Assembly (NCBI RefSeq): GCF_014084105.1
Contig: NZ_CP048289.1
Coordinates: 5,837,922 to 5,901,921, forward strand
Reading direction: 5' to 3'
From: Streptacidiphilus sp. P02-A3a
GTDB taxonomy: Bacteria; Actinomycetota; Actinomycetes; Streptomycetales; Streptomycetaceae
DNA: 64,000 nt
Position 1 is the first letter of the stretch; the number at the start of each line of letters is the position of its first letter. The position numbers and the translations under genes were made by a program. The notes under the pieces were generated by a model. It was not told where the DNA came from. It searched no databases and saw nothing but the letters and a program-made list of their open reading frames with translations. Below are positions 24,578 through 31,752 of this stretch, one piece after another.

Positions 24578-25167
24578 GTGATCGGGCCCGGGTCGGGGAC
24601 CGCCAGCGGCTGGAAGCCGAGCCGGTCGTAGAAGGCCCGGGCCGGGGTGTTGGCGGTGACCATGCCCAGGTGCACCGCGGCAACCCCCTTCTCCCGCAGG
24701 GCTGCCAGCAGCCGGTCCACCAACGCCCGCCCGTGCCCGGCGCGTTGGTGCTCCGGCAGCAGGTCGATGTGCAGGTGCGCCGGGTGGCCGGCCAACTCCG
24801 GTATCAGCATCCGCTCCGGACGGTGCATCAGTTCCAGCATCTGCTCACCGGGGGTCCGCGCGGCTCGGGTGGGCGCTGGATAACGCTCCGTCAGTGTCGG
24901 TAGCCACTCGGCACGGTAGCGCTTGACGAAGGTCGCGGTGTCGGCGGTGCCGAGGATGTAGCCGACCGCGCGCTCGCCGTCGTCGACCACGAACGCCAGA
25001 TCGGGCTCCAGTACCGCGTAGGGCGCGGCGAAGATGCTCGGCAGCAGCCGCAGGTCGGGGTACACCGTGCGCGAGTCACCGCCTTCGAGCGCGGTGCGGA
25101 CGCAGATGTCGTCGAGAGCGGCACGGTCCTCGGGTCGGTACCGGCGGATGGTCGGGCGGTTGCTCAT
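24535..25167 (-). CDS. GNAT family N-acetyltransferase
   Basis: A 210-residue protein. MSNRPTIRRYRPEDRAALDDICVRTA is the usual first strand/helix; DLAFVVDDGERAVGYILGTADT is the central beta-sheet; HLHIDLLPEHQRAGHGRALVDRLLAALREKG contains the acetyl-CoA pyrophosphate loop (QRAGHGRA in place of Q/RxxGxG/A); VHLGMVTANTPARAFYDRLGFQPL finishes the fold. It resembles bacterial relatives of the acetyltransferase domain attached to O-GlcNAcase. The substrate is unknown. A perfect CebR box sits 20 bases upstream of the start. The gene overlaps the Mut7-C gene tail-to-tail. Confidence 0.85.
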   Translation of the reverse strand: MSNRPTIRRYRPEDRAALDDICVRTALEGGDSRTVYPDLRLLPSIFAAPYAVLEPDLAFVVDDGERAVGYILGTADTATFVKRYRAEWLPTLTERYPAPTRAARTPGEQMLELMHRPERMLIPELAGHPAHLHIDLLPEHQRAGHGRALVDRLLAALREKGVAAVHLGMVTANTPARAFYDRLGFQPLAVPDPGPITYLGRSTAGPTGRS

Positions 25168-25186
25168 GGCATTGATGATGCATGGA

Positions 25187-25200
25187 TGGGAGCGCTCCCA
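25187..25200. promoter_or_regulatory. Perfect CebR-type box
   Basis: TGGGAGCGCTCCCA, a full match to the 14-base palindrome bound by the cellobiose-responsive repressor CebR in streptomycetes. It sits between the ICMT-like gene (stop at 25236) and the GNAT gene (start 25167), where only the GNAT gene is downstream in reading direction. Confidence 0.85.
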
Positions 25201-25235
25201 CAAGGGATCCGGGCCCCGGGGGCGGGCACGGCCGG

Positions 25236-25808
25236 TCACCACACCCCCGGCAGCAGCCGGGAGGTCCCGGCCGCGTAGCCGGTGTAGGCCTCGCCCAGGG
25301 CCGAGGTCAGCACCTGCTCCTCCACCCGGATCCGGTAGAGCACGCCCGCCAGCGTGCAGCCGAACAGGGCGACCAGCGCGATCAGGTTGTCCGAGGCCAG
25401 GGCGAGGCCGAGGACCGCCACCAGCGCCCCGCTGTAGGCCGGGTGCCGGAGCACCCGGTAGGGACCGGCGGTCACCACCCGGTGGTTCTCCTGGATGTGC
25501 ACCACCCCTCGGAAGAACCGCCCCAGCACCCGGATCGCCCACAGGCGCAGCGCGATCCCGGCCCACAGCACCAGCAGCGACACGCCGAGCAACGGCGTGC
25601 CGCCGCCGAGCCCGGCCCCGGGCACGGCGGTCTCGGCCAGCACCGCGAGCCCCTGGCCGACCGCGACCGCCCCGGCGACCACCCCCAGTGAGCCCCACTC
25701 GGTCCGCACCGCCCGGCCGCCCATCCGGTACCGGCGCACCTGCATCACCACCTCGGCGACCAGCCAACCCACCGCGCTGACGTTGAACAGGAACGCGAAC
25801 ACTCCCAC
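25236..25808 (-). CDS. ICMT-like membrane methyltransferase
   Basis: A 190-residue polytopic protein with about five helices. The catalytic C-terminal motif GPYRVLRHPAYSG is the isoprenylcysteine carboxyl methyltransferase/phospholipid methyltransferase (PEMT/ICMT) SAM site, and the tail has YRIRVEEQVLTSALGEAYTGYAA, where RxxxEE is conserved. It methylates a lipid or isoprenoid-like substrate in the membrane. GAGAGGG at 25817-25823 supports GTG 25808; the frame opens at 25817. It lies on the same strand as the phenolic-lipid-type operon (215 bases downstream of its last gene) and could be a later-acting enzyme of that pathway. Confidence 0.82.
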   Translation of the reverse strand: MGVFAFLFNVSAVGWLVAEVVMQVRRYRMGGRAVRTEWGSLGVVAGAVAVGQGLAVLAETAVPGAGLGGGTPLLGVSLLVLWAGIALRLWAIRVLGRFFRGVVHIQENHRVVTAGPYRVLRHPAYSGALVAVLGLALASDNLIALVALFGCTLAGVLYRIRVEEQVLTSALGEAYTGYAAGTSRLLPGVW

Positions 25809-25928
25809 AGCGACCACCCTCTCCGACCGGAAGCAGACAGGACCGGGCGGGCCCGGTCCCTGCCGATGCTAGGAATCCGGCGGCCACGGCACCTCGGCCG
25901 AGGAGTGGAGCCGCCGGGTGGAGCTTCG

Positions 25929-25979
25929 GGGTGGAGCCCGCCGCTTCCGGCGGAGCCGCCTCCTCCCGGCTCTCCACCC
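25929..25979 (-). terminator. Possible terminator structure after srsC-like gene
   Basis: GGGTGGAG (25929-25936) pairs with CTCCACCC (25972-25979), enclosing a smaller hairpin (25938-25942 with 25949-25953). It lies between the FAD-hydroxylase stop and the ICMT-like gene, so it may separate the two transcripts. Confidence 0.45.
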
Positions 25980-26032
25980 GTGGGCGGAGCCGGACATGAC
26001 TGATGGTCAGGCGGTGCGGTGCCACCGGGGTT

Positions 26033-27049
26033 TCAGTCCAGTTGGTTCACCAGCAGGTGGAACACCGAGGGCAGCCGGGCGGCGGCGGGGACGATCCTGG
26101 CGGCCAGGCCCGGCCGGTGCCGGGCCCAGAGCAGGGACTCGGTGAGCAGCCGGTGCCGCCGGGAGACCCGCAGCCACGCCCGCTCGTAGGCCTGCGGCCG
26201 GTCCGCCCGCAGGCAGCGCACCAGTTCGGCGGCGGCGGCCAGGGCCAGGGACACCCCCTCCCCGGTCAGCGCGTCGACGTAGCCGGCCGCGTCCCCCACC
26301 AGCAGCACCCGCCCGGCCACCCGTGCCCGCACCCGCTGCCGCAGCGGCCCGGCGCCGCGTACCGGGGTGGCCGCCGCGGCTGCCCGCAGCCGTCCCGCCA
26401 GCTGCGGGAAGCGCCCGAGGTGGGCCGCGAACGGGCCGCGCTCGGCGGTCAGCACCGCGACCCCGACCAGCCCCGGGCCCAGCGGGGTGGTGTACGCCTC
26501 CGCGCCCGGCGACCAGTGCACCTCGACGCAGTCGGTCCACGGCGCGACCTCGAAGTGGCGCCGCAGCCCGTACCGCGCCGGGCGCGGATCGGGCTGCTCC
26601 AGGGCGAGTTGCCGCCGGATCGGCGAGTGCAGGCCGTCGGCGGCGACCAGGTAGCGGGCGGTGATCCCGGCCGCCGTCACCCCGGAGCCGTCCTGCCGGA
26701 GCTCGCCGATCCGCAGCGGCAGCACCGGCACCCCGAGCTCTTCGGCACGCCGCGCCAGGGCGGCGTGCAGTTCGGTGCGGCGCACCCCGCGCCCGGGGCG
26801 GGCGGCGAACCGCGCCTCGGCCCGGAAGCGCTCGTCCAGGTAGCGGATGCCGGACAGCGGATGGCCGCCGACGCTGACGCCCAGCCGTTCCAGCGCCTGT
26901 ACCGCGCCCGGCATCAGGCCCTCACCGCAGGCCTTGTCGATCGGCGCGGGTCTGGGCTCGGCGACGACCACGTCGAGTCCGGCCCGGGCGGCGTGGATGG
27001 CGGTGGCCAGACCGGCCGGGCCGCCGCCCGCGACCAGCAGGTCGATCAC
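26033..27049 (-). CDS. FAD-dependent hydroxylase, SrsC-like
   Basis: A 338-residue flavoprotein of the geranylgeranyl-reductase/PHBH type. The Rossmann motif VIDLLVAGGGPAGLATAIHAARAGLDVVVAE is at residues 1-31; KACGEGLMPGAVQALERLG is the adjacent conserved block; LVGDAAGYVDALTGEGVSLAL (about 255-275) is the second FAD motif. GTG 27049 overlaps the stop of the methyltransferase gene as GTGA, so translation is coupled. In the srsABC operon of S. griseus the corresponding flavoprotein hydroxylates an alkylresorcinol. The assignment to SrsC rests on gene order and family. Confidence 0.8.
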   Translation of the reverse strand: MIDLLVAGGGPAGLATAIHAARAGLDVVVAEPRPAPIDKACGEGLMPGAVQALERLGVSVGGHPLSGIRYLDERFRAEARFAARPGRGVRRTELHAALARRAEELGVPVLPLRIGELRQDGSGVTAAGITARYLVAADGLHSPIRRQLALEQPDPRPARYGLRRHFEVAPWTDCVEVHWSPGAEAYTTPLGPGLVGVAVLTAERGPFAAHLGRFPQLAGRLRAAAAATPVRGAGPLRQRVRARVAGRVLLVGDAAGYVDALTGEGVSLALAAAAELVRCLRADRPQAYERAWLRVSRRHRLLTESLLWARHRPGLAARIVPAAARLPSVFHLLVNQLD

Positions 27050-27591
27050 GGCAGCGCGGCGGCGGTCCGCTCGGGGGACCCGGACGGCAGGGTGGCCAGC
27101 GCGGCCTCCTCGCAGCGCACCCGGATCACCAGCAGCAGGGCGTTGCCCAGGGTGAACACGGTGGCGGTGAGCCAGTTGGAGTGCACCAGCGGCAGCGCCT
27201 CGCCCTCGACCACCACGGCCAGGTAGTTCGGGTGCCGCAGCCAGCGGTACGGGCCGCCGGTGACCGGCGGCAGACCCGGGACCACGATCACCCGGGTGTT
27301 CCAGCGCGGGCCCAGGGTGGCCACGCACCACCAGCGCAGGCCCTGGGCCAGCAGTACCAGCGCCAGCATCGGCCAGCCGAGCGCGGGCAGGAACGGCCGG
27401 TGGGCGAGCGCGGTCTCGGCCAGGCAGCCCAGCAGCAGGCCGGTGTGCAGCAGCACCATCACCGGGTAGTGCCCGCTGCCGTACTCAAGGCCGCCGCGGG
27501 CGGCGGACCAGGCGGTGTTGCGGCGGGCGACCCCGACTTCGGCCAGCCGTTCCAGGCCGACCAGCAGGATGAGCAGGGTGTACGCGGACAT
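27046..27591 (-). CDS. Membrane methyltransferase, SrsB-like (ICMT family)
   Basis: A 181-residue membrane protein: hydrophobic segments at the N-terminus (YTLLILLVGLERLAEV) and middle, then the SAM motif GGPYRWLRHPNYLAVVVEGEALPL and the tail VIRVRCEEAAL. This is the ICMT-like O-methyltransferase type found beside type III polyketide synthases in streptomycetes, where SrsB methylates alkylresorcinols. The ATG 27591 follows the type III PKS stop by 6 bases and the gene overlaps the hydroxylase gene, making a tight three-gene operon. Confidence 0.84.
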   Translation of the reverse strand: MSAYTLLILLVGLERLAEVGVARRNTAWSAARGGLEYGSGHYPVMVLLHTGLLLGCLAETALAHRPFLPALGWPMLALVLLAQGLRWWCVATLGPRWNTRVIVVPGLPPVTGGPYRWLRHPNYLAVVVEGEALPLVHSNWLTATVFTLGNALLLVIRVRCEEAALATLPSGSPERTAAALP

Positions 27592-27597
27592 CGGCGG

Positions 27598-28668
27598 CTA
27601 CCAGCGGAGGAGGACGAGTTCGGTGCTGAAGCCCGGACCCATCGCGAGCAGGAGCCCGGGGGTTCCGGGCGGGGGCGGGCGCAGCGCCAGGGTGTCGCGC
27701 AGCACGTGCAGCACCGAGGCGGAGGAGAGGTTGCCGACCTCGGCCAGCGAACGCCAGGTCAGCTCCAGGGCGCGGGCGGGCAGGTCCAGCGTCTCGCGGA
27801 CGGCGTCCAGCACCCGGGGGCCGCCCGGGTGGCAGACCCAGGCGGTCACGTCCTGGGTCTTCAGGTCGTGGTCGGCCAGGAAGGAGCGGACCTCCGCGCC
27901 GAGTCCGGCCCGGACCAGGTCCGGCAGGTCGGCGCCGAGCAGGATCCGGAAGCCGTCGTCACCGATCTCCCAGCCCAGCATCCGCTCGGTGCCGGGGTAG
28001 AGGCGGCTGCGGGTGGCCACCACGGTCGGCCCGGGCGGCCGCGTCCCGGCGGCGCGCTCACGGCCGACGGCGAGCAGCGCGGCGGCGCCGTCGCCGAAGA
28101 GCGCCCCGGCCACCAGGTTCTGCGGCGAGGCGTCGGCGCGTTGCAGGGTCAGCGAGCACAGTTCGACCGAGAGCAGCAGCGCCACCTGGTCCGGGTGGCC
28201 GTGCAGGTAGTCGTGCAGCCGGGCGATCCCGGCCGCCCCGGCCACGCAGCCGAGGCCGAACACCGGCACCCGCTTGACGTCCGGGCGCAGCCCCAGCGGG
28301 CCCGCCAGCCGGGCCTCGATCGAGGGGGCGGCGATGCCGGTGACCGAGGTGAAGACGACCAGGTCGATCTCCTCGGGGCGCAGCCCGGACTGCTCCAGGG
28401 CCCCGTTGACCGCCTCCTCGCCGAGCCGCAGCGCGACCTCGATGAAGGCGTCGTTGGCCTGGCCGAAACCGGTCAGCCCGGCGTAGCGCTCCAGCGGCAG
28501 CGCCAGGTGGCGGTGCTCGACCTGGGACGCCGCGTGCACCCGGGCCAGTACCCCGCGTTCGCGCTCGTGCTCCGGCGGCAGACACAGGTCCGCGAAGACA
28601 CGAGTGATCTGCTCCTGCGCGTAGTGCTGGGCGGGCAGGGCACCCTGGATCGCGACAATTCGCGTCAT
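27598..28668 (-). CDS. Type III polyketide synthase, SrsA-like
   Basis: A 356-residue chalcone-synthase-fold enzyme. The catalytic triad is visible: VPVFGLGCVAGAAGIAR (C141), AWVCHPGGPRVLDA (H280) and EVGNLSSASVLHVL (N313); the C-terminal GxGFS strand reads AMGPGFSTELVLL. It condenses malonyl-type extenders onto an acyl starter; with the downstream methyltransferase and hydroxylase genes it most resembles SrsA, which makes alkylresorcinols/phenolic lipids. The ATG 28668 gives MTRIVAIQGALPAQ; an SD is not obvious. It is divergent from a UbiA-type gene with a palindrome between them. The product chain length cannot be read from sequence. Confidence 0.88.
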   Translation of the reverse strand: MTRIVAIQGALPAQHYAQEQITRVFADLCLPPEHERERGVLARVHAASQVEHRHLALPLERYAGLTGFGQANDAFIEVALRLGEEAVNGALEQSGLRPEEIDLVVFTSVTGIAAPSIEARLAGPLGLRPDVKRVPVFGLGCVAGAAGIARLHDYLHGHPDQVALLLSVELCSLTLQRADASPQNLVAGALFGDGAAALLAVGRERAAGTRPPGPTVVATRSRLYPGTERMLGWEIGDDGFRILLGADLPDLVRAGLGAEVRSFLADHDLKTQDVTAWVCHPGGPRVLDAVRETLDLPARALELTWRSLAEVGNLSSASVLHVLRDTLALRPPPPGTPGLLLAMGPGFSTELVLLRW

Positions 28669-28690
28669 GAGCGGAAGTATAGGGGCAAAT

Positions 28691-28703
28691 TGACCAAAGG
28701 TCA
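28691..28703. promoter_or_regulatory. Palindrome between type III PKS and UbiA-type genes
   Basis: TGACC-AAA-GGTCA, a perfect inverted repeat in the 79-base divergent promoter region. On the plus strand TTGACC could also serve as a -35. It is placed to control both directions, but the regulator is not known. Confidence 0.5.
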
Positions 28704-28747
28704 TGAATCTACCGGTCACCGCCTGTCGGCGGCCCTACCATCGCGGC

Positions 28748-29635
28748 ATGGACAGAGCGGGCACCACCGGTCCGGGCGAGGCCGCGGCCGTCGGCGCGGC
28801 GGCGGATCGCGGCTTCTGGCCAGGGCTGCTGCGGGCCGCGCACGCCGAGCCGACCGTGGCGGTGACGGTGCTGACCACCGTGCTGGCGGCGGCCTGGGGG
28901 CGCGGACCGGGCGGCACGGTACTGGTCGGCCTGGCGGTGCTCAGCGGTCAGCTCTCGGTGGGCTGGAGCAACGACGTGATCGACCGGCGCCGGGACCTGG
29001 CCGCGGGGCGGCGGGACAAGCCCCTGGTCACCGGGGCGGTGCCGCACCGCACGGCGGCGGTCGCGGCGGGCTGCGCGCTGCTGCTCTGCGTACCGCTGTC
29101 GCTGGCCGTCGGCCTGTCGGCCGGGCTGGCGCACCTGGGCGGGGTCGCCGCCGGCTGGGCCTACAACCTCGGGGTCAAGCGCACCGTGCTCTCCTGGCTG
29201 CCGTACGCCCTCGGCTTCGCGCTGCTGCCCGCCCTGGTGACGCTGGGGCTGCCCGGGCACCCCCGGCCACCGCTGTGGCTGCTGGGCGCGGGCGCGCTGC
29301 TGGGCGTGGGCGCGCACGCCGCCAACGTGCTCCCGGACATCGACGACGACCTCGCGGCGGGGGTGCGCGGCCTGCCGCAGCGGCTCGGCGGGCGCGGGGC
29401 GCGGGCGCTGGCGGCGGGCGCGCTGCTGGCGGCCTCGGCGCTGCTGGTGCTCGGCCCGGCGGGTCCCCCGGGGCCGAGCGGCTGGGCCGGGCTGGCGGTG
29501 ACCGGGGCCCTGGGGGTCGCCGTGGTGCTGCCGCTGGGCGCGCGCCCGGGCAGTCGGCTGCCGTTCCTGGCCACGCTCGGCCTCGCGGGCGTGGACGTGG
29601 CACTGCTGCTGCTCCGCGGCGGCGCCCCGGGGTGA
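28748..29635 (+). CDS. UbiA-family prenyltransferase
   Basis: A 295-residue polytopic enzyme. First aspartate-rich motif WSNDVIDRRRDLAAGRRDKPLVTGAV (NDxxDxxxD), second motif region AANVLPDIDDDLAAGVRGLPQRLG, both required for Mg-prenyl diphosphate binding in the UbiA superfamily. Hydrophobic segments are regularly spaced. It attaches a prenyl chain to an aromatic or lipid acceptor. Divergent from the SrsA-like gene, so a phenolic lipid is a natural candidate acceptor (inference). ATG 28748 has no obvious SD. It is followed by a bidirectional terminator shared with the GH5 gene. Confidence 0.86.
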   Translation: MDRAGTTGPGEAAAVGAAADRGFWPGLLRAAHAEPTVAVTVLTTVLAAAWGRGPGGTVLVGLAVLSGQLSVGWSNDVIDRRRDLAAGRRDKPLVTGAVPHRTAAVAAGCALLLCVPLSLAVGLSAGLAHLGGVAAGWAYNLGVKRTVLSWLPYALGFALLPALVTLGLPGHPRPPLWLLGAGALLGVGAHAANVLPDIDDDLAAGVRGLPQRLGGRGARALAAGALLAASALLVLGPAGPPGPSGWAGLAVTGALGVAVVLPLGARPGSRLPFLATLGLAGVDVALLLLRGGAPG

Positions 29636-29640
29636 CCGCC

Positions 29641-29684
29641 GAGTCCCGGCGGGCGGCCGCCCTCGGCCCCGCCCGCCGGGACTC
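29641..29684. terminator. Bidirectional terminator
   Basis: A perfect 16-base stem (29641-29656 with 29669-29684, arm GAGTCCCGGCGGGCGG) lies between the convergent UbiA-type and GH5 genes. Confidence 0.85.
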
Positions 29685-29709
29685 GTCCGAGCCCGGTGTG
29701 CTCCGGTGC

Positions 29710-31266
29710 CTAACCCAGCGAGGCCAGGTGTGCCTTGAAGCCCGCGCCGTAGGCGGTCGGGGTGCCGCTGTAGTCGCTGATCAGCGACGGCCCCGAGCTG
29801 CAGTCCCAGGTGTTCCAGGTCCAGGCGAGGTAGGAGGCGCCCTCCTGGTCGAGCCAGGGCAGCAGCGAGTTCAGGTAGGTCGCGGCGCAGTCGTTCTCGC
29901 CGAGTTCACCGGTGACCAGCGGCACCTGCGCCAGCACCGGGGCCACCTGGCTGTTCCAGCAGGAGGCGCTGCTACAGGTGTTGAAGTTGTACGAGTGCCA
30001 GGACGCGGCCAGGTCGTGGTCCGGGTCGGTGGGCTCGTAGGCCAGCCACTGGCTGAGGTCGTTGGAGTAGGCCAGACCGCCCAGCATCAGCACGTTGTCC
30101 GCGCCGGTGGACCGTACCGCGTTCACCATCGACTGCATCCCGGCGACCTGGTAGCCGATGCCCGGGCAGGTGCCGCCGTCGCGCCAGCAGGTCCACGCCT
30201 GGGTGGCGGTGCTGCTGGCCCGGTCCGGGTAGGGCTCGTTGAACAGGTCGAACACGGTGGCGTCGTCACCCTTGAAGGTGCTGGCGACCGAGGTCCAGAA
30301 CGGGATCGCCTCGGCCGCGTCGGGCATCGGCTTCTGGCAGGTCGCGGTGGCACTGGAGCAGGCGGAGGAGTTGCCGGTGTAGACCCCGTCGGTCCAGTGC
30401 AGGTCGAGGATCGCGACCAGGCCGTTCTGGTGCAGCAGCGAGACGTAGTTCTTGATCGCGGTGATGTAGCTGCTGCCCGCGTAGGCGGAGTCCACGTCGG
30501 ACAGGCCGAGCCAGCAGTCCTCGTTGAGCGGGACCCGGACGGCGTTGATGCCCCAGGCGGTCATCGCCGAGACGGAGGCCTGGTCGACCGGCCCGTCGAA
30601 GATCCCGGTGCCCTGGACACAGGAGAACTCCGCGCCGGAACGGTTCACCCCGTGCAGGGTGACCGTCCGGCCGGTGGCGTCGACCAGCTTGTTGCCGGAG
30701 ACATGCAGCTGGGGAGCGCTCCCAGCGGGTGCGGTGGGCGTCGCGGTCGCCGAGGCACTGGGGGTCGGCGTGGGCGTGGGTGTCGGCGTGGGCGTGGGTG
30801 TCGGCGTCGGGGTCGGGGAGGCGGAGGGCGAGGGCGACGGGCCGGTGCCGGTGCCGCAGACCACGCCGTTGACGGTGAACGCCGTGGGCGCGCTGTTGCT
30901 GCCGGAGTAACCGAAGTTGGCCTCGGTGGTGTAGCTGCTCCCGGCGGCGATGCCGCTGCTCCAACTCGGCGCGGTGACGGTGACCTGGCTGCCCGACTGG
31001 GACCAGGTGCCGTTCCAGCCGCTCTGCAGGGTCTGGTTTCCGGCGTAGCCGAAGCCGAGGGTCCAGCCGCTGATCGCCGCGCCGCCGGTGTCGGTGATGG
31101 TGACCGAGGCGGTGAAGCCGCTGCCCCAGTCGTTGGTGTCCGCGTAGCTGACGCCGCACGAGGCGGTGGCGGTGGCGGCGGCGCTGGGTCCGGCCAGCGG
31201 CAGCAGCACGGCGGCGAAGCCCGCCGTGACGGCCGCGACCGCGGTGAGCCTGATCGGGGGTCTCAT
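29710..31266 (-). CDS. Secreted GH5 cellulase with N-terminal CBM2
   Basis: A 518-residue exported endoglucanase-type enzyme. Signal peptide ~1-34. CBM2 at about 35-138 (CGVSYADTNDWGSGFTASVTITDTGG, WTLGFGYAGNQTLQSGWNGTWSQSG). A Pro-Thr linker (about 143-178) is made of repeated PT units. The GH5 domain spans about 185-518 (LHVSGNKLVDATGRTVTLHGVNRSG), with the acid/base Glu344 in FDLFNEPYPD and the likely nucleophile Glu454 in LVTGELGEN. It cuts internal beta-1,4 glucan bonds. AAGGAGAG precedes ATG 31266. A one-mismatch CebR box lies 180 bases upstream and another falls inside the gene at 30711. Confidence 0.92.
   Translation of the reverse strand: MRPPIRLTAVAAVTAGFAAVLLPLAGPSAAATATASCGVSYADTNDWGSGFTASVTITDTGGAAISGWTLGFGYAGNQTLQSGWNGTWSQSGSQVTVTAPSWSSGIAAGSSYTTEANFGYSGSNSAPTAFTVNGVVCGTGTGPSPSPSASPTPTPTPTPTPTPTPTPTPSASATATPTAPAGSAPQLHVSGNKLVDATGRTVTLHGVNRSGAEFSCVQGTGIFDGPVDQASVSAMTAWGINAVRVPLNEDCWLGLSDVDSAYAGSSYITAIKNYVSLLHQNGLVAILDLHWTDGVYTGNSSACSSATATCQKPMPDAAEAIPFWTSVASTFKGDDATVFDLFNEPYPDRASSTATQAWTCWRDGGTCPGIGYQVAGMQSMVNAVRSTGADNVLMLGGLAYSNDLSQWLAYEPTDPDHDLAASWHSYNFNTCSSASCWNSQVAPVLAQVPLVTGELGENDCAATYLNSLLPWLDQEGASYLAWTWNTWDCSSGPSLISDYSGTPTAYGAGFKAHLASLG
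30711..30724. promoter_or_regulatory. Intragenic CebR-like box in GH5 gene
   Basis: GGGGAGCGCTCCCA, one mismatch from the CebR palindrome, within the coding sequence at the junction of the linker and the catalytic domain. It encodes ordinary residues (GSAP), so it may be coincidental or a roadblock-type downstream operator. Confidence 0.45.
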
Positions 31267-31445
31267 GGGTGAGCACTCTCCTTGGCGAATCCCGAGGTGG
31301 TGGATCCGTAGTCCCGAAGAACAGGGTGCTCGCACTGGCTGCCGGGGCCACGGTAGCGACGGACGGCGGAGCTTGACAACACGTCAGACTTTTTTCGGTG
31401 TACGCGGACAAGGGTATTGACGCGCCCTCGGAATCAGTTGACTAT

Positions 31446-31459
31446 CGGGAGCGCTCCCA
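31446..31459. promoter_or_regulatory. CebR-type box, GH5 side
   Basis: CGGGAGCGCTCCCA, one mismatch to the palindrome, 180 bases upstream of the GH5 start. It is presumably where CebR represses until cellobiose is present (knowledge of S. griseus/S. scabies CebR; binding here is inferred). Confidence 0.75.
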
Positions 31460-31669
31460 CTGGTTGCCACCAGCCGCGTGCGGCGGGCATCAGCCCCGGG
31501 GGAACGGTCGGCGTCCGCCCACCCCGGGACGTCCACCGCCCGTGGGCTGGAGTGATACGCCATCCGCGGAGTGCCATCCGCGGCCGCCGGTGCACCACGC
31601 GCAGGGAGTCCCACCCGGTTCCCCGGAACCACCCGCCCCCGTCGGGGCACCGTCAGGCGCCGCCCAGCA

Positions 31670-31683
31670 TGGGAGCGCTCCCA
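31670..31683. promoter_or_regulatory. Perfect CebR box, GH6 side
   Basis: TGGGAGCGCTCCCA, an exact palindrome, 70 bases upstream of the GH6 start. Confidence 0.88.
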
Positions 31684-31752
31684 TCAATTCGTGAAAGGAC
31701 GCGAGAGCTCACCAGGGATCCAGCCACCCCACCTCACAGAGGGATCCGTCAC

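Larger units (their letters stand above)
31267..31752. other. Divergent promoter region of two cellulase genes
   Basis: 486 bases without a gene. It holds two CebR-type boxes (31446 and 31670) and AT-richer tracts near 31385-31440 that probably carry the GH5 promoter. Confidence 0.75.

Noticed and set aside
27181-31272. Long plus-strand frame across the phenolic-lipid operon and GH5 gene
   Set aside because: Low-complexity antisense translation with no domain; minus-strand genes have catalytic motifs.
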